NCBI RefSeq assembly: GCF_023897065.1
Contig: NZ_JAMHIV010000010.1
Coordinates: forward strand, 124,001-188,000
Source of the DNA: Crossiella sp. SN42
Lineage (GTDB): Bacteria > Actinomycetota > Actinomycetes > Mycobacteriales > Pseudonocardiaceae
DNA length: 64,000 nucleotides
Direction of reading: 5' to 3'
Positions 1 to 10,119 of the stretch are shown here, one piece after another. The notes beneath the pieces are model-generated. The model was not told where the DNA came from, did not search any database, and saw nothing but the letters and a program-made list of their open reading frames with translations. Position 1 is the stretch's first letter. Every line of letters begins with the position of its first letter. The translations under genes and the position numbers were made by a program.

Positions 1-336
1 GCCCGCGGGGAGCCGATCCCGTGCGTGCTCACCATGATCGCCGATGAGTTCGGCGGCGAGATCCCGGTCGGGCCGTTCGCGCTCATCGGCGACGACTCGA
101 TCGGGCGCGGCATCGTGGACACCTTGCGCGCCAGCCGGTCTCCCGCGGTGCTCATGCGCAACCACGGCCCGTTCACCGTGGGCGCGGACGCCCGCGCGGC
201 GGTCAAGGCCGCGGTGCTGCTGGAGGACGTGGCCCGCACCGTGCACTTCGCCAGGCAGCTCGGCGCGCCGGAATCCATTGCCCAGCAGGACATCGACAGC
301 CTGTACGAGCGCTACCAGAACGTATACGGGCAGTGA
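1..336 (+). CDS. araD: L-ribulose-5-phosphate 4-epimerase, C-terminal part
   Basis: The reading frame is open from the first base, so only the last 111 codons are visible and the start lies outside the window. The protein is expected to interconvert L-ribulose 5-phosphate and D-xylulose 5-phosphate in cytoplasmic L-arabinose catabolism. The visible part matches the class II aldolase/epimerase fold of AraD: a GEPIPC stretch, then [11 protein letters not shown], then RNHGPFTVG, whose histidine corresponds to a zinc ligand of the family. The stop lies 17 bp before the araA start codon, so the two genes form one operon. The related fuculose-phosphate aldolases share this fold, but the araA neighbour makes AraD the clear choice. 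A ribulokinase (araB) would be expected just upstream, outside the window. Confidence 0.93.
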   Translation, partial: ARGEPIPCVLTMIADEFGGEIPVGPFALIGDDSIGRGIVDTLRASRSPAVLMRNHGPFTVGADARAAVKAAVLLEDVARTVHFARQLGAPESIAQQDIDSLYERYQNVYGQ

Positions 337-353
337 GCCCGCGAGGAGTGAAC

Positions 354-1862
354 ATGCCGGTCGCGGCCAAGCCCCAGGTCTGGTTCCTCACGGGCAGCCA
401 GCACCTCTACGGGCCGGAGACGCTGGCGCAGGTCGCCGCGCAGTCCCAGTGGATCCAGCGGATGCTCACCGAGTCCGGCAGGCTCTCGGTGGAGGTCATC
501 TGGCGCCCGGTGCTCACCGACGCCGGGGCGATCCGGGCGGTGCTGCACGAGGCCAACGGCGATCCGTCCTGTGTCGGGGTGATCGCCTGGATGCACACCT
601 TCTCCCCGGCCAAGATGTGGATCTCCGGCCTGGACCTGCTGCGCAAACCGTTGCTGCACCTGCACACCCAGCTCAACGAGGCGCTGCCATGGGCGAGCAT
701 CGACATGGACTTCATGAACCTCAACCAGGCCGCGCACGGTGACCGCGAGTTCGGCTTCGCCCAGACCAGGATCGGGCTGGCCCGCAAGACCGTGGCGGGC
801 CACGTGCGCGAGCCGCACGTGATCGAGCGGATCGACGGCTGGGCCCGCGCCGCGACCGGGGCGCAGCACCTGCGCAACCTGCGGCTGGCGCGCTTCGGCG
901 ACAACATGCGCGATGTCGCGGTGACCGAGGGCGACAAGGTCGAGGCGGAGCTGAAGCTGGGCGTCTCGGTGAACACCTACGGCGTCAACGACCTGGTCGA
1001 GCTGGTGGCCGAGGCGACCGAGGCCGAGGTGGACCTGCTGGTCGCCGAGTACGCCGAGACCTACCGGCTGGCGCCGGAGCTGGGGCGGGACGGGGCGCGG
1101 CACGAGTCGCTGCGCTACGCCGCCCGGATCGAGTGCGGGCTGCGCCGGTTCCTGGTGGAGGGCGGCTTCGGCGCGTTCACCACCAACTTCGAGGACCTCG
1201 GCGGGCTGCGCCAGCTGCCGGGCCTGGCCGTGCAGCGGCTGATGGCCGACGGCTACGGCTTCGGCGGCGAGGGCGACTGGAAGACCTCGGCGCTGCTGGC
1301 CGCGGTGAAGGCGATGGGCGAGGGCACCGGGCGCGGCACCTCGTTCATGGAGGACTACACCTACCACTTCGGGCCGGGCGAGCCGAAGATCCTGGGCGCG
1401 CACATGCTGGAGGTGTGCCCGAGCATCGCCGCCCAGCAGCCCTCCTGTGAGATCCACCCGCTGGGCATCGGCGGCCGGGAGGACCCGGTGCGGCTGGTCT
1501 TCGACGCCGAGCCCGGACCCGGGGTGGTCATCGGCCTGGCCGACCTCGGCGACCGGTTCCGGTTGACCGCCAACGAGATCCAGGTGGTCCCGCCGGACGA
1601 GCCGCTGCCGAACCTACCGGTGGCGCGCGCGGTGTGGCGGCCCGCGCCCTCGCTGTCGACCTCCGCGGAGTGCTGGCTCACCGCGGGCGGGCCGCACCAC
1701 ACCGTGCTCACCCAGGCCGTCGGCGCCGAGCCGCTGCGCGACCTGGCGCGCATCCTCGACGTCGAGCTGGCGCTCATCGACGAGCGCACCACCACCGATG
1801 AGTTCACCGACCGGCTGCGCTGGAACCAGGCCTACCACCGGCTCGCGCAGGGCCTGCGCTGA
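354..1862 (+). CDS. araA: L-arabinose isomerase
   Basis: This 502-residue cytoplasmic enzyme should convert L-arabinose to L-ribulose, using a divalent metal ion. It opens with [12 protein letters not shown], the family signature. The four residues known to sit around the catalytic metal are present in [29 protein letters not shown] and GGPHHTVLT (two Glu, two His), and the length is typical. I chose the ATG at 354 because a GAGGAG ribosome site lies 5 bp before it; an in-frame GTG at 333 overlaps the end of araD and lacks such a site. It is followed after 16 bp by the sugar-binding lipoprotein gene, so uptake and the first catabolic step are co-transcribed. Confidence 0.97.
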   Translation: MPVAAKPQVWFLTGSQHLYGPETLAQVAAQSQWIQRMLTESGRLSVEVIWRPVLTDAGAIRAVLHEANGDPSCVGVIAWMHTFSPAKMWISGLDLLRKPLLHLHTQLNEALPWASIDMDFMNLNQAAHGDREFGFAQTRIGLARKTVAGHVREPHVIERIDGWARAATGAQHLRNLRLARFGDNMRDVAVTEGDKVEAELKLGVSVNTYGVNDLVELVAEATEAEVDLLVAEYAETYRLAPELGRDGARHESLRYAARIECGLRRFLVEGGFGAFTTNFEDLGGLRQLPGLAVQRLMADGYGFGGEGDWKTSALLAAVKAMGEGTGRGTSFMEDYTYHFGPGEPKILGAHMLEVCPSIAAQQPSCEIHPLGIGGREDPVRLVFDAEPGPGVVIGLADLGDRFRLTANEIQVVPPDEPLPNLPVARAVWRPAPSLSTSAECWLTAGGPHHTVLTQAVGAEPLRDLARILDVELALIDERTTTDEFTDRLRWNQAYHRLAQGLR

Positions 1863-1878
1863 GAATCAGGGAGAAACA

Positions 1879-2964
1879 ATGAGGTTTCCACGATCCGCGG
1901 CCCTGGTCGCGTTGCTGGCCACGCTCACCGCCTGCGGCTCCTCGGTCAAGACCGTCGACCAGCAGGGCGGCTCCGGCGAGGGCGCGCTGGTCGGCGTGAC
2001 CATGCCGACCAAGTCCTCCGAGCGCTGGATCCACGACGGCGACAACATCCGCAAAGCCCTGGAGCAGCAGGGATTCCGGGTCGACCTGCAGTACGCGGAG
2101 AACGACATCCCGACCCAGGCCAACCAGCTGGAGAACCAGATCACCAAGGGCGCCAAGGCGTTGATCGTGGCCTCCATCGACGGCACCGCGCTCAGCTCGC
2201 AGCTGCAACAGGCCGCGGACGCCAAGATCCCGGTCATCGCCTACGACCGGCTGATCCGCAACAGCCCCGCGGTGGACTACTACGCCACCTTCGACAACTT
2301 CCGGGTCGGCGTGGAACAGGCCAACTCGCTGGTGGCCGGGCTGAAGGCGCGCGGCGCGGGACCGTACAACGTGGAGCTGTTCGGCGGCTCGCCGGATGAC
2401 AACAACGCCACGTTCTTCTTCAACGGCGCCATGTCCGTGCTCCAGCCGCTGATCGACGCGGGCACCGTGGTGGTGCGCAGCGGCCAGCGCGACTTCGGCA
2501 CGGTGGCCATCCTGCGCTGGGACCCGGCCACCGCGCAGCGCCGGATGGAGGACATCCTCACCAAGACCTACGCCGGGTCCAGAGTGGACGGTGTGCTCTC
2601 GCCGTACGACGGGCTGTCCATCGGCATCCTGTCCGCGCTGAAGAGCAACGGCTACGGCAAGGCGGACCGGCCCTACCCGGTGGTCACCGGGCAGGACGCC
2701 GAGGTGGCCTCGGTGAAGTCGATCATCGCGGGGGAGCAGTACTCCACCGTGCAGAAGGACACCAGGGAGCTGGCCAAGGTGGCCGCGAACATGGCGGGCG
2801 CGGTGCTGCAGGGCCGCAAGCCCGAGGTGAACAACGAGAAGGACTACCACAACGGCGTCAAGGTGGTGCCCTCCTTCCTGCTCCAGCCGGTCGCGGTGGA
2901 CAAGGACAACTACCGCAAGGTGCTGGTGGAGTCCGGCTACTACACCGAGGGCCAGCTGAAGTAA
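1879..2964 (+). CDS. chvE: ABC transporter sugar-binding lipoprotein, ChvE type
   Basis: The 361-residue protein is the extracellular substrate receptor of a CUT2-family monosaccharide importer. It has an N-terminal signal with lipobox LTACGSS, so it should be anchored by lipidation of that cysteine. The periplasmic-binding type 1 fold is recognisable from [13 protein letters not shown] near the mature N terminus, from [16 protein letters not shown], and from [14 protein letters not shown] in the second lobe. This pattern is that of ChvE, the multiple-sugar binding protein (arabinose, xylose, galactose, glucose). Linkage to araDA makes L-arabinose the likely main ligand. The ATG at 1879 follows an AGGGAGAAA ribosome site. 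The ATPase gene begins 2 bp after the stop. Confidence 0.9.
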   Translation: MRFPRSAALVALLATLTACGSSVKTVDQQGGSGEGALVGVTMPTKSSERWIHDGDNIRKALEQQGFRVDLQYAENDIPTQANQLENQITKGAKALIVASIDGTALSSQLQQAADAKIPVIAYDRLIRNSPAVDYYATFDNFRVGVEQANSLVAGLKARGAGPYNVELFGGSPDDNNATFFFNGAMSVLQPLIDAGTVVVRSGQRDFGTVAILRWDPATAQRRMEDILTKTYAGSRVDGVLSPYDGLSIGILSALKSNGYGKADRPYPVVTGQDAEVASVKSIIAGEQYSTVQKDTRELAKVAANMAGAVLQGRKPEVNNEKDYHNGVKVVPSFLLQPVAVDKDNYRKVLVESGYYTEGQLK

Positions 2965-2966
2965 CG

Positions 2967-4505
2967 ATGACCGAGCACATCCTGCGGATGCGGGGCATCA
3001 CCAAGACCTTCGGCCCGGTCACCGCGCTGGACGGCGTGACGCTGTCGGTGCGGCGCGGGGAGATCCACGCGATCTGCGGGGAGAACGGCGCGGGCAAGTC
3101 CACGCTGATGAAGGTGCTCTCCGGGGTGTACCCGCACGGCTCCTACGCCGGTGAGATCGACTTCGACGGCGCGCCCTGCGCCTTCGCCGGGATCGCCGAG
3201 AGCGAGGCGCGCGGCATCGTCATCGTGCACCAGGAGCTGGCGCTCTGCCCCGAGCTGTCCATCGCGGAGAACCTGTTCCTGGGCAACGAGATCGCCACCC
3301 GCGGCTGGATCGACTGGAACCGGGTCAACCACGACGCGGCCGCGCTGCTGGCCAGGGTGGGCCTGCGGGAGAACCCGGTGACGCCGGTGCGCGAGATCGG
3401 CATCGGCAAGCAGCAGCTGGTGGAGATCGCCAAGGCGCTGGCCAAGGACGTGCGGCTGCTCATCCTGGACGAGCCCACCGCGGCGCTCAACGACGAGGAC
3501 TCCGCGCACCTGCTGGACCTGCTGCGCGAGCTGCGCGGGCAGGGCGTCACCTCGGTGATCATCTCGCACAAGCTCAACGAGATCACCGCGATCGCCGACT
3601 CGATCACCATCATCCGCGACGGCCGCACCGTGCAGACCATGGACGTGCACGCCGAGGAGGTGAGTGAGGACCGGATCATCGCGGGCATGGTCGGCCGCGA
3701 CCTGACCCACCGGTTCCCGCCGCGCACCCCGCGGATCGGCGCGGAGGTGCTGCGGATCGAGGACTGGACCGTGCACGACCCGGCCCGGCCGGAACGGGCC
3801 GTGCTCAAGGACGTCTCGCTGTCGGTGCGGCGCGGGGAGATCGTCGGGCTGGCCGGGCTGATGGGCGCGGGACGCACCGAGCTGGCCATGAGCGTGTTCG
3901 GCCGCTCCTGGGGCACCGGCTTCGCCGGCCGGATCTTCAAGGACGGCAAGGAGATCGCGCCGCGCTCGGTGCGCGCGGCCATCCGGCACGGCATCGCCTA
4001 CGTCAGCGAGGACCGCAAACGTTACGGCCTCAACCTGATCGAGGACATCCGGCGCAACATCTCCGCGGCCGGGCTGGGCAAGCTGTCCCGGCGCGGCTGG
4101 GTGCGGGAGGGCGAGGAGTTCGGCGTGGCCAAGGGATACCTGCGCGAGCTGGGTATCCGGGCGCCCGGCGTGCTCACCCCGGCTGGCGCGCTCAGCGGCG
4201 GCAACCAGCAGAAGGTGGTGCTGGCCAAGTGGATGTTCACCGAGCCGGACGTGCTGATCCTGGACGAGCCCACCCGCGGCATCGACGTCGGCGCGAAGTA
4301 CGAGATCTACGGCATCGTCAACCAGCTCGCCGAGCGCGGCGCCGGCGTGCTGGTCATCTCCTCGGAGCTGCCGGAGCTGCTCGGTCTGTGCGACCGGGTG
4401 TACGCGCTGGCCGAAGGCCGGATCACCGGTGAGGTGAGCAGGGCGGAAGCCACTCAGGAACGCCTCATGCGGCACATGACCCAGGGACAGGAGCGGAACC
4501 GTTGA
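2967..4505 (+). CDS. gguA: Sugar ABC transporter ATPase with two nucleotide-binding domains, GguA/MmsA type
   Basis: The 512-residue cytoplasmic ATPase powers the ChvE-linked importer. It contains two ABC domains in tandem, as all CUT2 ATPases do. The first has a full Walker A (GENGAGKS) and Walker B ([11 protein letters not shown]). The second begins near residue 250 and has a degenerate P-loop ([10 protein letters not shown]), an intact signature (LSGGNQQKV) and Walker B ([12 protein letters not shown]). A degenerate second P-loop is normal for this family. The gene overlaps the permease gene by 4 bp (TTGA), which indicates translational coupling. Confidence 0.95.
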   Translation: MTEHILRMRGITKTFGPVTALDGVTLSVRRGEIHAICGENGAGKSTLMKVLSGVYPHGSYAGEIDFDGAPCAFAGIAESEARGIVIVHQELALCPELSIAENLFLGNEIATRGWIDWNRVNHDAAALLARVGLRENPVTPVREIGIGKQQLVEIAKALAKDVRLLILDEPTAALNDEDSAHLLDLLRELRGQGVTSVIISHKLNEITAIADSITIIRDGRTVQTMDVHAEEVSEDRIIAGMVGRDLTHRFPPRTPRIGAEVLRIEDWTVHDPARPERAVLKDVSLSVRRGEIVGLAGLMGAGRTELAMSVFGRSWGTGFAGRIFKDGKEIAPRSVRAAIRHGIAYVSEDRKRYGLNLIEDIRRNISAAGLGKLSRRGWVREGEEFGVAKGYLRELGIRAPGVLTPAGALSGGNQQKVVLAKWMFTEPDVLILDEPTRGIDVGAKYEIYGIVNQLAERGAGVLVISSELPELLGLCDRVYALAEGRITGEVSRAEATQERLMRHMTQGQERNR

Positions 4506-5704
4506 GCACCAAGGCAGAACTCGCGCCACGCCGCCGGTTCCGGATCAACCCCAGGCAAAGCGGCATCTACGTGGCCTTCGCGCTGATCGTGCTGCTGTTC
4601 ACCGCGCTGACCGGCGGCACCCTGCTGGAGCCGCAGAACATCTCCAACATCATCGTGCAGAACTCCTACGTGCTCATCCTCGCCGTGGGCATGATCCTGG
4701 TGATCATCGCCGGGCACATCGACCTGTCCGCGGGCTCGGTGGTCGCGCTGACCGGGGCGCTGTGCGCGGTGCTGACCGTGCAGCTGGGCCTGCCCTGGCC
4801 GCTGGCGGTGCTGGTCACGCTGGTGGCGGGTGGGGTGATCGGGGCCTGGCACGGCTACTGGATCGCCTACTTCGGCATCCCGGCCTTCATCGTCACCCTC
4901 GGCGGCATGCTGGTCTTCCGCGCGCTCACCCTGAGCGTGCTGGGCAACCAGGGCATCGGCCCGTTCCCGGAGCCGATCCGCACGCTGTCCAACGGTTTCC
5001 TGGACGGCTACCTGGGCAACATCGGCCTCGGCCCGCTCGGCGGCGCGGACCTGCTGAGCCTGCTGATCGGCCTGGCCGTGGTGGCCGGCATCGCGCTGAC
5101 CCAGTGGCGAGCCCGGCGCGGGCGCGCGGGGTACGGCCAGGAGATCGACCCGATGCCGGTGTTCGTGGCCAAGATCGCCGCGGCCGGGCTGCTGGTGCTC
5201 GCGGTGGTGGTGCAGCTGGCCCGCTTCCGCAACCTGCCCTGGGTGCTGGTGCTGCTGGCCGCGCTGGTGTGGGGCTACTCGGTGCTGGCCGGTCGTTCGG
5301 TGTTCGGGCGACGGATCTACGCCATCGGCGGCAACCTGCAGGCGGCCACCCTGTCCGGGGTCAACGTCCGCGCGGTCACCTTCTGGGTGTTCGTGAACAT
5401 GGGTGTGCTGGCCGCGCTGGCCGGGGTGGTCTTCGCGGGCAGGCTCAACCAGGCCGGTCCCACCGCGGGCGCCTCCTTCGAGCTGGACGCGATCGCGGCG
5501 GCCTTCATCGGCGGCGCGGCGGTGCAGGGCGGGGTCGGCAAGGTGGTCGGCGCGGTCACCGGCGGCCTGATCATGGCGGTGATCAACAACGGCATGTCCC
5601 TGATCGGCGCGCCCAGCGAACGGGTGATGCTGGTCAAGGGCCTGGTGCTGCTGGCGGCGGTGGCCTACGACGTGTTCACCAAACGGCGCGCCGGCGCGCG
5701 CTGA
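4502..5704 (+). CDS. gguB: Sugar ABC transporter permease, GguB type
   Basis: This 400-residue integral membrane protein forms the channel of the CUT2 importer. It has about ten hydrophobic segments, and the family signature [21 protein letters not shown] appears in parts around residues 60-80. The extended length and the insert after residue 195 ([11 protein letters not shown]) are typical of GguB/XylH rather than the shorter RbsC permeases. The start is a TTG whose last two bases are shared with the stop codon of the ATPase gene, so translation is coupled. A perfect 13-bp inverted repeat follows the stop, consistent with the end of the operon. Confidence 0.93.
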   Translation: MSTKAELAPRRRFRINPRQSGIYVAFALIVLLFTALTGGTLLEPQNISNIIVQNSYVLILAVGMILVIIAGHIDLSAGSVVALTGALCAVLTVQLGLPWPLAVLVTLVAGGVIGAWHGYWIAYFGIPAFIVTLGGMLVFRALTLSVLGNQGIGPFPEPIRTLSNGFLDGYLGNIGLGPLGGADLLSLLIGLAVVAGIALTQWRARRGRAGYGQEIDPMPVFVAKIAAAGLLVLAVVVQLARFRNLPWVLVLLAALVWGYSVLAGRSVFGRRIYAIGGNLQAATLSGVNVRAVTFWVFVNMGVLAALAGVVFAGRLNQAGPTAGASFELDAIAAAFIGGAAVQGGVGKVVGAVTGGLIMAVINNGMSLIGAPSERVMLVKGLVLLAAVAYDVFTKRRAGAR

Positions 5705-5713
5705 CCCGGGGTG

Positions 5714-5751
5714 CGGCCGCCCATCGATGCCATGGCGACGATGGGCGGCCG
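5714..5751 (+). terminator. Hairpin after the arabinose/GguAB operon
   Basis: CGGCCGCCCATCG (5714-5726) and its exact complement (5739-5751) enclose a 12-nt loop directly after the permease stop. There is no T-run, as is common for hairpin ends in high-GC actinomycetes. Confidence 0.6.
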
Positions 5752-5848
5752 GTTGCTGCCAGTGGTGTGTCACGCCGGCACCGGATGAGGTCGACTTGTG
5801 CCACGCGTTCCTGCGCAGGCTGCATGAGACTCGACCGAGGAGAAGCGG

Positions 5849-6289
5849 ATGGACCACTCCATTGGGCAGGCACAGCGGCGTCGGCCGAGCCGCGTGCCGT
5901 TCGTCACGGCGGTGACCTTCGCGCTCCTGCTCGGCCTGGTCGCGCTGCTGGCCGCTTCGGGCTTGTTCGGCCTGGGAGATACCCGGGCAAGCACCGTTGG
6001 CCTCGTGCTGAGGATCGGGCTCGCCATCGACGGCGGGTGCTGCCTGGTCGGTGCGGGGTTGCTGCTGATGTCGCGGTCGGCGGGATGGGTCCTGACCGCG
6101 GTGGGCGGCGGTCTCGCCCTTGCCCTGCCCATGCTGGTCTTCCCGGCCGCGGTGGCGGCTCCGGCGGAGCTGGCCGCCGGCATCCGGCAGGCCGGCGGGG
6201 TGCCGGTGCTGCTGGTGATGATCCTGTTCGGCCTGGTGACGATGGTGCAGAGCCTGCGCCGTGGCACTCGTGAGGCCATCCAGCGGTGA
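5849..6289 (+). CDS. Small four-helix membrane protein of unknown function
   Basis: The 146-residue product has a charged N terminus (QRRRPSR) and four hydrophobic segments at about residues 20-42, 50-72, 78-100 and 115-135, ending in a basic tail (RRGTREAIQR). I recognise no enzyme or transporter motif. The ATG follows GAGGAGAAGCGG, a good ribosome site. It stands alone between the arabinose operon terminator and a convergent gene whose stop is only 6 bp away, so it is probably a single-gene transcript. No function can be given. Confidence 0.75.
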   Translation: MDHSIGQAQRRRPSRVPFVTAVTFALLLGLVALLAASGLFGLGDTRASTVGLVLRIGLAIDGGCCLVGAGLLLMSRSAGWVLTAVGGGLALALPMLVFPAAVAAPAELAAGIRQAGGVPVLLVMILFGLVTMVQSLRRGTREAIQR

Positions 6290-6295
6290 GCCGGT

Positions 6296-6826
6296 TCAGT
6301 CCTCGGTGGCCTGGTCCGCCGCGGTCCACGCGTACTGCAGGTAGTCCGACACGCTGAGCACGGCCAGCACCGAGGACCCCAGCCGCGCCGCCCTCGGCGC
6401 GAACAGGTAGGTGGCGACCGCACCGCCCGCGATCCACATGCCGATGCAGAACGGGCAGGTCAGCAGTTCGCCGATGGCCCTGCGCAGCCCGCGGCCGCGT
6501 GGCTGCTCCGAGACCTCCGCATTGGTCTCGGCCTCCGCGCAGGTGGTGAACGGCGCCCGCAGGAAGCCGGTCACCTTCTCCTTGCTGATGATCCGGGACG
6601 CCTTGTGGGTGGCGATGCCCAGCAGCACCAGGTCACCCGGCGGGATGCGCTCAGGCACCCGCCCGGAGCGGTGCGCCGCCACCGCCACCGCGGCCGCACC
6701 GCTCAGGAAGGTTGCCGTGAGGACCAGCCGGCCGCCCAGCGGAGTGGCCTTCTCCGGGGCGTCCTCGGTGCGGAGCGGCGTGACCTTGCCGGTGATCGCC
6801 TGCGGTGTGTGCTCACCCATCGTCAT
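6296..6826 (-). CDS. DUF1360-family membrane-associated protein
   Basis: The 176-residue protein matches the small DUF1360 family of actinobacteria and firmicutes. Diagnostic stretches are DLVLLGIATHKASRIISKEKVTGFLRAPFT in pieces around residues 66-95, and LLTCPFCIGMWIAGGA, with a paired-cysteine CPFC motif before a hydrophobic segment. Two or three membrane segments are likely (about residues 32-50, 122-140 and 147-165). The family has no established role. It is transcribed alone, convergent with the preceding small membrane protein. Confidence 0.85.
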   Translation of the reverse strand: MTMGEHTPQAITGKVTPLRTEDAPEKATPLGGRLVLTATFLSGAAAVAVAAHRSGRVPERIPPGDLVLLGIATHKASRIISKEKVTGFLRAPFTTCAEAETNAEVSEQPRGRGLRRAIGELLTCPFCIGMWIAGGAVATYLFAPRAARLGSSVLAVLSVSDYLQYAWTAADQATED

Positions 6827-7068
6827 CCGCCGTCCCGATCAATCGACTCGCCATGCCGCCAGGTTGCCCCCGCATCGAACAGGCAAACTGGGTTCCTCCG
6901 CGTTTCCCCGGACCGTGGCGGCCTCCTCGAGACCGGCGCCGTCCTGGGGAGTCGCTCGGATGGAGGCGGACCTGGGGAGTACGCCGAAGTGGGCGAGTCC
7001 GAGCGGGTGGCGCGAACAAGGGATGTCTCGTGACCAATTCGGTGGCCGATGGCCGGCCCACCCCGCCG

Positions 7069-8268
7069 TCAGTCGCGTGCCGGCACCGGGGCCGCGGTGC
7101 GCAGGTTGGGCAGGAAGGTCATGGCGACCGCCGCGCAGGCGATGAAGGCCGCGCACACGAGCAGTCCGATGCCGAACCCGGCGGTGATCGCCAACGCGCC
7201 CAGCGTCAACGGGGCGAAGGCGGACACACCGCGCCCGACGTTGAAGCAGAACCCGGCACCGGTCGTGCGCACCCTGGTCGGGAACAGCTCACCCAGGTAG
7301 GCGCCGAAGACGCCGGCGAAGGCAGCGAAGAAGGCGAACATCGGGCCCAGCCACAGCAATGCCGTGCGGTCGGCGGCGACCACGTAGAGCGGCAGGGTCA
7401 GTGCCACTCCGGCGAGGGAGAGGACCAGCGCGTACTTGTGGCCGATCCGGTCGGCGATCAGCCCGAAGACGTTGTAGCCGACGAACATGCCGAGGTTCAG
7501 CACAATCATGAACAGGGCCACGGTTGCCGCCGGGATGCCCTTGACGGTCTGCAGGTACGTCGGCAGCCACGTGGACGCGCCCCACCAGCCGAACATCGCG
7601 AGCCCGGCCACGGTGGCGCCCAGCAGCGTGCGCCTGCGCAGCGCCGGGGAGAAGATCTCGCTCACCCGCACCGGTGTGCTCTGCTGCCGCGCCCATTCGG
7701 TGGACTCGCGGAAGAACACGCCGACGATCACCAGCGGGATCACCACACCCACTCCGGCCACGAAGAACAGCAGCCGCCAGTCCGGTAGCAGCGCACCGGA
7801 GAGCACCGCGGCGACCACTCCGCCGATGGGGAACGAGCTGAGCACGAACGCGGCCGCGCGGCCGCGTTGCCCGGCGGGCCAGGTCTCCACCACGTAGGTC
7901 GACACGACTCCCCAGACGCCGCCGAGGCCCAGGCCCGCCAGGAAGCGCAGCACCAGGAACATCGTGAATCCAGGCACGATCGCCAGTGCCGCGGTGCAGA
8001 CCCCGAACACCGCCAGCGAGACCATCAACGCCCGCTTGCGGCCGTAGTTGTCGGCGAGCCAGCCGACGGCCACGCTGCTCAACCCGATACCGAGCAGCGT
8101 GGCCGTGGCCAGCAGGCCGCCCTGGGTCGCGGTGAGCCCGAACTCGGCCCGGATGGCGGGCAGCGCGAACGACAGCAGCAAGATCTCCACCGCGTCGAAC
8201 ATGTACGCCACGAACGAACCTGTGAGCACCACCCACTTGGTGGAAGCACTCATGCGAACCGGGTCCAT
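7069..8268 (-). CDS. MFS transporter, aromatic-acid:proton symporter (AAHS) type
   Basis: The 399-residue protein has twelve predicted membrane helices and the MFS loop 2-3 motif GWLADNYGRKRAL, repeated weakly in the second half (GLIADRIGHKYAL). The DAVEILLLSFALPAI stretch in the first helix resembles the AAHS subfamily, whose members import benzoate-type aromatic acids with protons; sugar or metabolite transport in the related MHS/SP groups is the alternative. It lies 88 bp downstream of a solute-binding protein gene on the same strand, so it may extend that ABC operon. No clear ribosome site precedes the chosen ATG; a second ATG five codons in is possible. Confidence 0.85.
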   Translation of the reverse strand: MDPVRMSASTKWVVLTGSFVAYMFDAVEILLLSFALPAIRAEFGLTATQGGLLATATLLGIGLSSVAVGWLADNYGRKRALMVSLAVFGVCTAALAIVPGFTMFLVLRFLAGLGLGGVWGVVSTYVVETWPAGQRGRAAAFVLSSFPIGGVVAAVLSGALLPDWRLLFFVAGVGVVIPLVIVGVFFRESTEWARQQSTPVRVSEIFSPALRRRTLLGATVAGLAMFGWWGASTWLPTYLQTVKGIPAATVALFMIVLNLGMFVGYNVFGLIADRIGHKYALVLSLAGVALTLPLYVVAADRTALLWLGPMFAFFAAFAGVFGAYLGELFPTRVRTTGAGFCFNVGRGVSAFAPLTLGALAITAGFGIGLLVCAAFIACAAVAMTFLPNLRTAAPVPARD

Positions 8269-8356
8269 TCTGTGATGATGCTCGTTCGTTCAGGGCTCAC
8301 CGGGGCTCGGCTGCCGTTTGCCGCAATCGGCGGAGCAATGTCCGCGAATTCACGAC

Positions 8357-9355
8357 TCACCGGGGAAGGTAGTCGTTGGTGTAGGTCTTGCCGAGGTCGA
8401 TCTTCGCCTCCGCGACACCGGTGTTGAACTTGCTGAGCACCGTGTAGGCGGTCTGGGCGCCGTCGGAGTGGATGACCCCGTCCTTGCTGAAGGACTCCTT
8501 CATCCGCTCGATCGCGGCGATGTACACCTCACGGTTGCCGACGGTGTACTCCGGTGGCATGCGGTCGGCGATCTCGGCGGCCGAGTGCTGGTCGATCCAC
8601 TTCAGGGTCCGCACGATCGCGCTCGCGAGCTTCCGGGCGGTACCAGTGTTCGCGGCCAGCCACTCACTCGTGGAGTAGAGGACGGAGGCCGCGTAGTTGT
8701 CCACACCGAACTCGGCCTTGAGCCCGTCGACGGTGTGCGTGTCGGCGAGGATCCGCGGGTTTCCGGCGCGCTGGCGCAGCAGGGAGATCGACGGCTCCAC
8801 CATCACCGCGGCGTCGACCTTGCCCTGTTCCACGGCGGCCACCGCGCCGGCGTCCCCGCCGATCGCGGCCACGCCGGCCGCATCAGCTGCCAGGCCGTGC
8901 CGGACGAGCAGGTACTTGAGGAAGAAGTCAGTCGACGAGCCGGGCGAGGTCACACCGACGGTGGCGCCGCGCAGGTCGGTGATCGAGGTGATCAGCCTGC
9001 TGCTCTTCGGTGACACGACGAGCGCGAGCGAGGGCAGCCGCAGCATGCCGGCGAACGCCGTGGCGGCGCGGTTCTTCGCCTGCATCTGGATCGTGTGGTC
9101 GTAGTACCCGCTCACCACGTGCACACTGCCGCCCTGCAACGCCTGCAGTGCTTTCGAGCCGCTCTGCATGTCCTCCAGCTTCACCTGCAAGCCCTCCTCG
9201 CGGTAGTGGCCGAGGCGGTCCGCGAGTGTCGTGGGCAGGTACACCAGCAGCGGCTGGCCACCCACGCCGACGGTCACCTCGGTCCTGTCGTCCACTGTGG
9301 ACACACAGCCGGCGAGTGTCAGCACCGCCAGCAGGACGGTGAGAAGCCGTTTCAC
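8357..9355 (-). CDS. ABC transporter solute-binding lipoprotein, sulfonate/nitrate/taurine (NMT1/SsuA-like) type
   Basis: The 332-residue protein has a signal ending in lipobox LTLAGCVST and then a type 2 periplasmic-binding fold of the NMT1/SsuA group (VTVGVGGQPLLVYLPTTLA, then GATVGVTSPGSSTDFFLKYLL, then VDAAVMVEPS). Such proteins bind nitrate, sulfonates, thiamine precursors or aromatic carboxylates. The ligand cannot be told from sequence; the adjacent AAHS-like MFS gene favours an aromatic acid. The GTG start at 9355 overlaps the permease stop by 4 bp (GTGA), which settles the start within a longer open frame. Confidence 0.9.
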   Translation of the reverse strand: MKRLLTVLLAVLTLAGCVSTVDDRTEVTVGVGGQPLLVYLPTTLADRLGHYREEGLQVKLEDMQSGSKALQALQGGSVHVVSGYYDHTIQMQAKNRAATAFAGMLRLPSLALVVSPKSSRLITSITDLRGATVGVTSPGSSTDFFLKYLLVRHGLAADAAGVAAIGGDAGAVAAVEQGKVDAAVMVEPSISLLRQRAGNPRILADTHTVDGLKAEFGVDNYAASVLYSTSEWLAANTGTARKLASAIVRTLKWIDQHSAAEIADRMPPEYTVGNREVYIAAIERMKESFSKDGVIHSDGAQTAYTVLSKFNTGVAEAKIDLGKTYTNDYLPR

Positions 9356-10119
9356 GGTGCCTCCGGTTTCCAGCGCAACAGATTGCGTTCGAGCAGGCCG
9401 ACCGCGAAGTCGACGAGGAGCACAACGGTGGCCAGCACGACCATGCCCGCGAAGACGCCGGTGGTGTCGAACGTTCCCTCGGCCTGGGAGATGAGGTAGC
9501 CGATGCCCGCCGAGCTGCCCAGGTACTCGCCGACCACCGCGCCGACGATGGCGAAACCGACGCTGACGTGCAGGCTGGCGAAGATCCACCCGAGCGCGCT
9601 GGGCAACAGCACGTGCCAGGCCAGCTGGCTCTCCGTCGCGCCGAGCATCCGGGCGTTGTCCACCAGGACCTGCTCCACCTCGCGCACGCCCTGGTAGGTG
9701 TTGAAGAAGACGAGGAAGAACACCAGCGTCACGCCGAAGGCGACCTTCGACCACACGCCCAGCCCGAACCAGAGCAGGAAGATCGGCGCGAGCACCACCC
9801 GCGGCACCGCGTTGAGGACCTTGATGAACGGGTCGAACACAGCACCCAGGAACCTGAAGCGAGCCAGCGCGAACCCGGCCACCAGCCCGCCCGCGGTGCC
9901 GATCACCAGCGCCAGCGCGGCCTCGGTGAGGGTGATCCCGAGGTGTGCCCAGATCGACCCGCTCGTGAACCACTCGACGATCCGGCCTGCGACGTCGCTC
10001 GGCTTGCTGAAGAAGAACTCGTCGGCGCCGCCGAACTCCCAGCCCAGTACGACGACGGCGCCGAGTGCGAGCTGCGCGGCGAGGACGGTTCCCTTCGCCG
10101 TGACTGTCTTCTCAGCCAT
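9352..10119 (-). CDS. ABC transporter permease, SsuC/TauC type
   Basis: The 255-residue membrane protein has six hydrophobic segments and the EAA-type loop (VEQVLVDNARMLGATESQLAWHVLLPSALG, seen across residues 140-170) that contacts the ATPase. The WFTSGSIWAHLGITLTEAALALVIG stretch near the N terminus is typical of the SsuC/TauC/NrtB group. Its start overlaps the end of the ATPase gene by 8 bp and its stop overlaps the lipoprotein start by 4 bp, so the three genes are translated as a block. Confidence 0.92.
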   Translation of the reverse strand: MAEKTVTAKGTVLAAQLALGAVVVLGWEFGGADEFFFSKPSDVAGRIVEWFTSGSIWAHLGITLTEAALALVIGTAGGLVAGFALARFRFLGAVFDPFIKVLNAVPRVVLAPIFLLWFGLGVWSKVAFGVTLVFFLVFFNTYQGVREVEQVLVDNARMLGATESQLAWHVLLPSALGWIFASLHVSVGFAIVGAVVGEYLGSSAGIGYLISQAEGTFDTTGVFAGMVVLATVVLLVDFAVGLLERNLLRWKPEAP